From the NCBI GenBank assembly GCA_024741835.1, contig JAENRP010000187.1:1-64000 (forward strand): a stretch of DNA of 64,000 nt, given 5' to 3'. This stretch comes from Diplocarpon mali (lineage: Eukaryota; Ascomycota; Leotiomycetes; Helotiales; Drepanopezizaceae). Numbering within the stretch: position 1 is the stretch's first letter; each line of letters begins with the position of its first letter. Positions 57,229-64,000 of the stretch are shown here, piece after piece. The position numbers and the translations under genes are program-made. The notes under the pieces are model-generated. The model saw nothing but the letters and a program-made list of their open reading frames with translations, made no database searches and had not been told where the DNA came from.

Positions 57229-58472
57229 AATCAAGATGAAGATGAGATGGAGATGGAGATATGATTGTGGGGAGAACGAAACGAAGCCACACCGGCCACG
57301 AAAATCTAGCGACAAGTTGACACAACCATACCGCAGATCGCGACGGGACTCGCTGTTCAGCGAACAAGAAAAGCTTGATTCTGGGGAGAGAGACTGGAAA
57401 TCGTACCATTCAAGTCCCTGCATTTCCAGGGATGTGTACCAACAGGACAGATGGTCTCAAGGCAGGCGTTGTTGATGTACCACTGGTTTGGGACAGGATT
57501 CGGGCTGCACATGGACAGTCATTGGAGGTGCACAAACAAATAGGAGTACAGATGAGAGTCCATTATACTCTGACCGTTCCATTCTCGTTCTTTCATGTCC
57601 TACGATAGTTTCCTATCGGCAATTCACCCAGTGCAGCCGGTACGGCCAGTCATCCTACTTTGTTCTTGTCACTTTCTGAATATCTCTACTCCTGATGTTG
57701 TAGTGAGATTGGCCATTCTATTTCACATATACGCATCCGCGTTCCTTGCGAGCTCGCCCGATTCGTGCAAGCCAAGGAGTGGCCGCATACTGGGCCGCGG
57801 GCGTACATCTTGCAGCAGTCTTTTGTGCAGACATCATTCTTAAATTCACCGTATTTCGGTTGTCCTAAATGCCAAATCTTGGTTAATTCAGCTTAGAGGA
57901 CGACATAAATTATTTGAAGCTGACGATCATCCAAGATCAAACGGGATTCAATTCATCATCATATCGCTCTCAGCGGTTTGTTTCCCGTCTGTTCGAATTT
58001 CAAGTCCCTGGGAACACGATCCTGCCTCGGCACCTATGACGATTGGCCTGTCCCAATGCTCAAGAGCAATTTATGGAGGATGCACTAGTCCTTTTGAACA
58101 CTCGCACTTCCACTTCCTACCGTACTTTCTAGATCCACGTAGAGCTTATTTGCTTTCGTCGGAAGTTGAAATTCTGAGGCTGCGGCCTTGAGATATCATT
58201 CCACGAGTCAATTCCGTCAATTAGAGAGAGAAAATAAGCTTGCGAAGCGAAAGGAGGGACTCGGGTCGAACCTTCCGGGCTGGATCGCGTCGTAACCCAA
58301 GTGGGTCTAGGGTTCTTCCAGAAGCCCGGCAGTCCGGAGAAGGTAGTCTGTCTCGGCGAGAGGCAAAATGGTGTTAAGCGACACGGAGGTAATTCCGCAG
58401 ATAGTTTTGGCTAGCATGGGAGCCTAGGGATCATTTGTTGCAGTATGTTGTGTCTCGTTCGCCGTTCCTGCA
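57229..58472. other. convergent 3' flanks, no gene
   Basis: This is a mixed-composition spacer of 1.2 kb. Short frames only, none recognisable. Confidence 0.5.
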
Positions 58473-59933
58473 TTAACTCGTGACAGCGATCCACCTGGCT
58501 GGTATCCCATTCTCAGAGATTTCGTAAGGCTTCGTCTGCGGTTTCCTCGGTGGCAGGGCCCAGCGAGCTCTTCCTGGTCTCTGGTCGTCGAGCTTCCCTT
58601 TCTTGCGCATGAGCATCTCCATCACCGCCACTCTAATGAAATCGCTGTTCTCCCGCATGTCCCTTTGCCTTGCGACTGGTCCAGTGGTACCATCTGCCAC
58701 ATCTTCCGAGGTCGGCTGAGTGCGTCGGCTAATAACGCTCGGTGAAGTGCCTATTGGCGAACGAGAGACCTTGTACGTTTGCATCTGTATCGATGCTGTG
58801 CAGGTCGGAGAAACCATCGTCTGCATCAGCGAGTCTGGAATATATGCTTCTATAGGAGCGTTTCTTGTAGGGTTAAGATATCGGCGCAGTGCCGGGGTGG
58901 GCGTATCCTCTAATAGTGGTGGCATGCGTTCATCAGTAAAGGGCACTTGGGGATCAATTGATATTATTGACCTGGAAAGGAAGTCATCTGGTGCGATCAT
59001 CGGTGTCGCAAGATTGGAGAAAGACCTGGCAGCTGATTTCAGGGCTCGTAGCGAAGCCGTGAGGTTGGATTTGAAAGCTGAATTACGCCGAGGGGCTTCA
59101 GGGCTTTGCTTTTCTGACTTCCCTACTTTTTGGAAAGCTCGAAAGTCCAGTTCGTCGAGATCGAACCCAGACTCAGAAAGCGGGTGGCTCTCGGGTGAGA
59201 CGCTGAGCGAAGGAGACACTGATTGCATCCTTCGAAAAGGCGTCGGCCTCCTGCCACGAGGACCTGATCGAGAGCCAGGGGTAGGCAGGGAGCCAAGAGA
59301 GGGAGAAGCTTCGGAGACGGAGTTGGCATATAAGGAGGGTATGGATTCGCTGGACATTGTCGTGGTTGAAAAAACAGATTCGCGACCCGTATCGCTATCA
59401 GCGACCTCAAATCCTTCGTCCGGGGGGCTCAGCAAAAATTCTAGCGGGCCTTTTACTTTTCCCAATGTCAACCCGAATTGTTTCTCGGACGCTGTGTGTT
59501 CCAATATCGCATCCATAGTCAACCTCTGACTTTCCCCGCTCCGCTGTCTTAGACTGCTGGCCTTCTGAGGAGGAATCGAAGTCACCGCAAGGAGCGCGGC
59601 TACCGAGGGAGAAACGACGTCGGCAGAGTGAATGTTTCGCCTCCTTCCGGCACGCAGAACCTGTCTGGTTCCGTCCGCACGATGTGGTCGACTGCATTCT
59701 CGGGAATTGTCGTGTTGCCCACGGAGAGGAATCACCACCGGCGAGGAGGGTGTTGGGGGAGCCGAGCACTCGGTCGAGGTTGAAGTCGAAGGCATGTTGG
59801 GGGCGTCGCGTTTTGCCACTGGTCTGCTCTGTTCTCCTGGGCGTTCATTTCTGGAACTTGTTGACTTGGAAGGAGAAGGAGAAGGCGCAGGAGAAGGTGC
59901 TCGTGAGAACAGAAAACTGCGCGGCTGTAGCAT
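58473..59933 (-). CDS. Ser/Pro-rich conserved-looking protein, unknown function
   Basis: One uninterrupted frame encodes 486 residues from the ATG at 59933. The open frame extends upstream to 60002 but has no ATG there. The first 150 residues are Ser/Pro/Arg-rich (SRAPSPAPSPSPSKS) and probably disordered. Denser blocks that look conserved are MDAILEHTASEKQFGLTLGK, DLDELDFRAFQKVGKSEKQ, SNLTASLRALKSAARSFSNL and PPLLEDTPTPALRRYLNP followed by APIEAYIPDSLMQTM. The C-terminus, SDFIRVAVMEMLMRKKGKL and GRARWALPPRKPQTKPYEI, resembles an amphipathic helix plus a basic tail. I know similar proteins only as uncharacterised in filamentous ascomycetes. Many S/T-P sites suggest phosphorylation (inference). 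Confidence 0.75.
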   Translation of the reverse strand: MLQPRSFLFSRAPSPAPSPSPSKSTSSRNERPGEQSRPVAKRDAPNMPSTSTSTECSAPPTPSSPVVIPLRGQHDNSRECSRPHRADGTRQVLRAGRRRNIHSADVVSPSVAALLAVTSIPPQKASSLRQRSGESQRLTMDAILEHTASEKQFGLTLGKVKGPLEFLLSPPDEGFEVADSDTGRESVFSTTTMSSESIPSLYANSVSEASPSLGSLPTPGSRSGPRGRRPTPFRRMQSVSPSLSVSPESHPLSESGFDLDELDFRAFQKVGKSEKQSPEAPRRNSAFKSNLTASLRALKSAARSFSNLATPMIAPDDFLSRSIISIDPQVPFTDERMPPLLEDTPTPALRRYLNPTRNAPIEAYIPDSLMQTMVSPTCTASIQMQTYKVSRSPIGTSPSVISRRTQPTSEDVADGTTGPVARQRDMRENSDFIRVAVMEMLMRKKGKLDDQRPGRARWALPPRKPQTKPYEISENGIPARWIAVTS

Positions 59934-60920
59934 GACGGCCGCGGCAGATAGTTGCTGTGCCAGACAGAGAACGAGACTAGGCAGCACCCGGGATCCTTTC
60001 ACTTGATAGAGGAGAGCCGAGAGGCGTCCACAGGTTTCACGGGTCGATAGCTGGTGATGTGATAGATGTTTTGCAAGCAGCAGATCTCTTATCGCGAGCA
60101 GCCTCCCTCTTGATCAAGCAGTTCCAGGCATATATCTGTCTGGTGAGATCGTGGCAACATGTCTTGTCTTGACTTAGAGGCTCGGCGACATGTGCCTTGC
60201 GATGGCTATGTAGTAGAATGGAACAAAATGGACAACGAGCCAGCACTGAGGACAGGGGCAGGAAATTTCAGTGCGTAGAGACGAGACCGCGTTGTTGTAA
60301 GGTTGTTGTGTTGAATGATGTAGTATACTCGGTACATCAGGGAGAGTATGATAGAGATACTGTAGATAGGGGCCAAGATCCGGTGGGTCAGGTGTGACCA
60401 CAGCCTTGCTAAATCCGCCCGGGCGGAGCTTAGCCCGCTGATAAGACACGCGACACCTGTATTTGGCACCTCAGTATCTGAGAGCACCGCGGGGTCATGT
60501 GATCATCGGTGGATTTGGGTAAGCTGCCTATCACGACAGTACCAGAACTCATCCGTTTCTCTCTCAGACTTCCTCGCGACGGCTGCCTCTTCTTGAGCCG
60601 ATACGGTGCGTTTACTGCTGCAAATTGCACTTGCGAATTTCACAGGCGCAGTGGCTTCTGCTGGAAGAGGTGGCATTATCTGCTTATCTTACCAGGCACT
60701 CACCCTGAGAGGAATGTCGATTGACCGGTCAGATGACACGGCGCAGCTAGGCGAGTACCGGAGCCAGCGGACGCCAAGGTGCATGTGGGGTACCGTAACC
60801 ATGTATATCACGTGTACCGGAGGATACGGATAACGAGTGGACAGCATCCGCGGAAAAGGAGGCAGCAAGGCAGCAAGGCAGCAAAGCAGAAGCCCTGCCG
60901 ACCTCCTTACACAAGGCCCC
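59934..60920. other. intergenic
   Basis: No gene is seen. A GCAAGGCAGCAAGGCAGCAAAGCAG triplet-like repeat lies at about 60865-60890. TGATAAG occurs at 60438, a single GATA site. Confidence 0.5.
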
Positions 60921-61901
60921 TCATTCGGTTCTTGGCCGCTTACTCTCGTCGCTATCGTGACCGTCGGTGCCGTTGCCGTTCACCTCAGCTCCATCCATCT
61001 CTCCCCTGGTCCTGGTCCGTCCAGCGCCCTCGCCCAAGCTTGTCTCTCCATCACGAATCCAATTCCCATCCTCATCGAAATAATCTCCAACGTTCTCAGC
61101 CGTGATCCATCCTCCACTTCCAGGAAATGGAGGAGGTAGTCCACCATCATCTGCTCCCCTTTGCACTCCGGGGAGGCCGCTGGTACCTTCGTAACCCACG
61201 CTACCTTCGAATATAATTCTGTCATCCTCATCGTCGTCGTCATCACCTTCAACTGTCGGGTCTGGGTGTAGGTTTGAGCAGTTGGAAACAGCCTCGAAGA
61301 GCTTCTTTATCGTGTCCCCCTCAGTCTCTCCACTGCTCGTGCCAGGGATGAGACTCAACTCGACGGGATCCTCATTTTCTTCGTCGCTGACGCCATAAGG
61401 ATCTGACAGATCGAGTTGCATATAGAGGGCTGGGATCTCGTGGGATGGTTTCGCCGGATCGTCGACACGCTGGATCGCATGTAGAGAAATGCATGGATAT
61501 GGAATTGAGATGCCACGCTGGATATCTTGGTTGAAGAGGGTGAGATTCCTGTAGCAAAGTTTGATAAGCACACTGCCCAAGCTCTCACAGTTTCAAGGTG
61601 TGACAGGTGCGAGAAAGGCTTACTCTGAGCTGATCCAGATATCCACCAGTTGCACAGTCTGATTCTCGTCTAAAGATTGTGTCGATCCGGCGCTCGTAGA
61701 TTGCGACTCGCCATTTGCGTCGGGGCCAAGAATTGAAAGGGTTGACAGCCGATTCCGAGCAGCTACAGCCCGAATACCAGATTTCGTGTAGTGTAGAACG
61801 GGCTTCGCATTGTAGAACGTAGATGGGGTCTGTGCTTGGTGTTGCTCGAGCGGCGTAAAGGAGTCTGCCATGGGTGGCTCGTGAATAGTTGTTGGAAGCA
61901 T
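60921..61901 (-). CDS. pICln-like methylosome subunit (ICln / Lot5 family)
   Basis: Two exons (61901-61624 and 61581-60921) encode 312 residues, with a 42-nt intron (GTAAGC donor, GAGAG acceptor) that joins VDIWISSD to LGSVLIKLCYRN. The N-terminal PH-like ICln fold reads PVLHYTKSGIRAVAARNRLS, VQLVDIWISSD, GISIPYPCISLHAIQRV and PALYMQLDLSDPYG. A Glu/Asp-rich C-terminal tail follows, ending SKRPRTE. pICln binds Sm proteins and the PRMT5 arginine methyltransferase during snRNP assembly; yeast Lot5 is the distant relative. The gene is divergent from the aldose 1-epimerase gene with 336 bp between starts. A second ATG at 61871 (MADSFTPL) is also possible. Confidence 0.85.
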
Positions 61902-62236
61902 GGCTATCTATCGGCTGACCGCGAAATCTGCTGCGAATCGGCGGTGGTGAAGGAGGGCGAGTCTAACGTGTTACTCTTTCTCGACGGTAAAAACAAATTT
62001 TCGAGGTGGGGCAAGGCTACACAAGGCTACATGAGCGAGGGGTACCCCATGATTCTGACAATGTGCTGAATACAAATAACACTCCATCTGCTGACTGCCA
62101 TTACCAGTCTTTCCCATTTCTTCTTCGCTTTCCCTCCCTTCTTTACTATACTTTCGTCTACTGGTTACCTGAGAACTATTCATATTCTCACTACCCAAGT
62201 GATCATACTAGGTTACCCCGCACTACGCTGGTCACA
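61902..62236. promoter_or_regulatory. shared divergent promoter, pICln-like / aldose 1-epimerase
   Basis: A pyrimidine-rich stretch (62108-62160) lies before the epimerase start. I see no named motif. Confidence 0.5.
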
Positions 62237-63349
62237 ATGGCCGACGAAGCCCCCTTCGAGTTTCTTCCGTTGGGCGCAATCATAAAATCTTTCCTTATTG
62301 GGAAAAATAACCTCAACATTGTGCAAGGTTTTCCAAAGCAATCTCAATATGTTGCCCACAATGCTCCTTTCTTCGGGGAGACAATTGGCCGGGTGGCAAA
62401 CCGCATTGCCAACGGCGAGATCAAGTCTCTGAATAATAAGCCCTACTTCCTAGCCAAGAACAATGGAGCCAATGCTTTGCATGGTGGTATCGTCGGATGG
62501 GGAAAACGGGTGTGGAAAGGGCCGAGTTTGGTTGGCGTGAGGGACATTCCTGGAGTGGAGAATTTGAATGGTGGAGAGAGTTTGAAGTTCACTTTGAGGG
62601 ATGAGGATGGAGAAGAGGGCTACCCGGGGACTGTGGATGTTAGTGTTGTATATACTACCGGGACCCAGGAGAGTGAGAGTGGGACAGAGATCCGGGTTTT
62701 GGGAATTGAGTATGAAGTCAAGCTGGTCGGGGATGCAGCGGAGGAGACAGCTGTCAATGTTACGAATCATTCGTAGGTGTACACTCCACTTTCAATCCGA
62801 CGAGATTTTGATCCGGAGAAAGAGTTACTGACGCTGCTTGATAGCTATTTCAACCTCGGTGGTCTCCCCACCATCGAGGGTACCGAGATAACGCTTTGCT
62901 CCACGGCCTACCTACCCGTAGACGACGGCATCCCTACGCGCACAAAGCCAGCATCATTTCCAGATCTCAAAGCTAACGAAGCGTTCACACTCGGCAACAC
63001 ACTCCCCGATATCGACGATTGCTTTATCGTCGATCCGTCAAGCACATCTATCCCGCTTGATACTCGAGCATCACCACTTCATAAATTGGTTTCTGCTTAC
63101 CACCCTTCCACCAAGATTCATCTGGAAGTTCTGAGCACTGAGCCCGCCTTCCAGTTCTACACTGGCAAGTACATCGATGTGCCGGAGGTCGACGGTGTCA
63201 AGGCGAGGGGAGCTAGGAGTGGATTCTGCGTAGAGCCGAGTAGGTATGTCAATGCGGTCAATGTGCAAGAATGGAGGGATCAGGTTGTTTTGAAGAAGGG
63301 CGATGTGTATGGAAGTCGAGTCGTATATAAGGGCTGGAGTGACGAGTAA
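62237..63349 (+). CDS. aldose 1-epimerase (galactose mutarotase)
   Basis: Two exons (62237-62772 and 62845-63349) encode 346 residues. The enzyme interconverts alpha and beta anomers of galactose and other aldoses. The mutarotase signatures are present: NAPFFGETIGRVANRIANG, the catalytic His regions NALHGGIVGWGKRVW and NVTNHSYFNLGG, FQFYTGKYIDVPE, and the general-base Glu in SGFCVEPSRYVNAVN. The 72-nt intron lies exactly inside NHS-YFNL and is removed in frame (GTAGGT donor, GATAG acceptor). There is no signal peptide, so it is cytosolic. Confidence 0.95.
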
Positions 63350-64000
63350 AGGTAAGAGTGGGCTGGCATTCAAAACTTTACTTTCAGAATTATGTCCCCT
63401 CCCATCAATCAACTGGCCTCCTGATACAATGCTCAATATCTCATACCGCGTATGTTAGCCGCAAATCTTCAATGTCTTAGACGAGAATATGGACGGGAGC
63501 GGAGCTTTTTGTGTCAGGCAAAATAGGTATAGGGCTGAAGTTGCGTAGGCCTGCTATCCACGAGCCGTTGATGATGCGGAAAGTTTGCTGCCAGAGAAAA
63601 CCAGCGGCTGTTGTATAAGGCTGCAGTAACCGCCCTAATGCTGGGAATCTATCTTCAAAGCAGTATACTACTTATACCTGGTTGATGGAGATCTCGTGAT
63701 AGGGTTCCAAGACCCATCAAAACAAACAGGTTCGCCTAGCTCGCTTAAACCCCAGCCTTTGGAGATACAACAACAGTCAGCGAAACCTGCTGTCTCTCTC
63801 AGCACTCCGAAGAGCGACACTGCGGCTATACAACCGGATGATTTCCTCATAAATCTTGAACCACTGGGCCTCCGGCTTGGTTTCCCACGGGGATAGCGAG
63901 TACGTTAGTCAGAAAGCATTCAAAGCTGCCTATGCTTTCCGCGACGGCTAGCCTCTACTCCGACCCCATCGCCACAGGATCGACTCTGTGATGAGAAAAA
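63350..64000. other. downstream flank, no gene
   Basis: The only frame of note (63696-63896, plus) has no recognisable feature. The window ends here. Confidence 0.5.

Noticed and set aside
1..64000. CRISPR arrays, rRNA genes, complete transposons or secondary-metabolite synthases
   Set aside because: None was seen on either strand. There is no spaced direct-repeat array, no rRNA-like block, no readable transposase or reverse transcriptase motif and no KS/A-domain gene other than the SidI ligase.

Overview
The window looks like chromosomal DNA from a filamentous ascomycete (Pezizomycotina). The genes are intron-poor, with short introns (about 42-70 nt) that have GTATGT/GTAAGT-type donors, CTAAC/CTGAC-like branch sites and CAG/TAG acceptors. 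The gene set is also fungal: siderophore acyl-CoA ligase, copper-fist regulator, SAGA Spt8, Vta1, formate dehydrogenase, DUF5672. The order cannot be fixed from the sequence alone; a helotialean (Leotiomycetes) relative is only a guess. Three runs of N mark assembly gaps (19233-19360, 30622-30623, 51305-51441).

Layout. 0.9-9.6 kb: an acidic nuclear-type protein, a decayed CE1 acetyl-xylan-esterase-like gene, a multi-pass membrane protein and a TBC Rab-GAP (Msb3/Gyp3 type). 11.2-24.6 kb: a metal-homeostasis neighbourhood. It holds the copper chaperone Atx1, the peroxisomal siderophore ligase SidI (divergent from atx1, with two perfect ATCTGATAA iron-GATA sites upstream), a DUF8035-like basic/acidic protein, a GC-rich 3.8-kb spacer with G-quadruplex motifs and five CACGTG boxes, and a Mac1/GRISEA-type copper-fist transcription factor. 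26-27.3 kb: a dead GH5 glycoside hydrolase. 28.5-39.1 kb: an unrecognised three-exon gene, DPH1 and an omega-amidase (divergent pair), a DUF5672 type-II membrane protein and a secreted GH43 arabinanase. 39.1-45.8 kb: an AT-rich, gene-free stretch with E-box/palindrome and minisatellite sequence, probably worn-down repeats. 46.4-63.3 kb: formate dehydrogenase, a DHA2-type MFS exporter, Mam33/p32 and Vta1 (divergent pair), Spt8, an unrecognised Ser/Pro-rich protein, and pICln and aldose 1-epimerase (divergent pair).

Working together. Most genes are housekeeping and unrelated to one another. The notable exception is the 11-25 kb block, where iron-scavenging (SidI), copper-delivery (Atx1) and copper-regulatory (copper-fist) genes lie within about 13.5 kb. 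The two plant-cell-wall enzyme pseudogenes (CE1, GH5) next to an intact GH43 suggest partial loss of wall-degrading capacity. Exon boundaries were placed by hand from splice signals and reading frames; none has been tested against transcripts.
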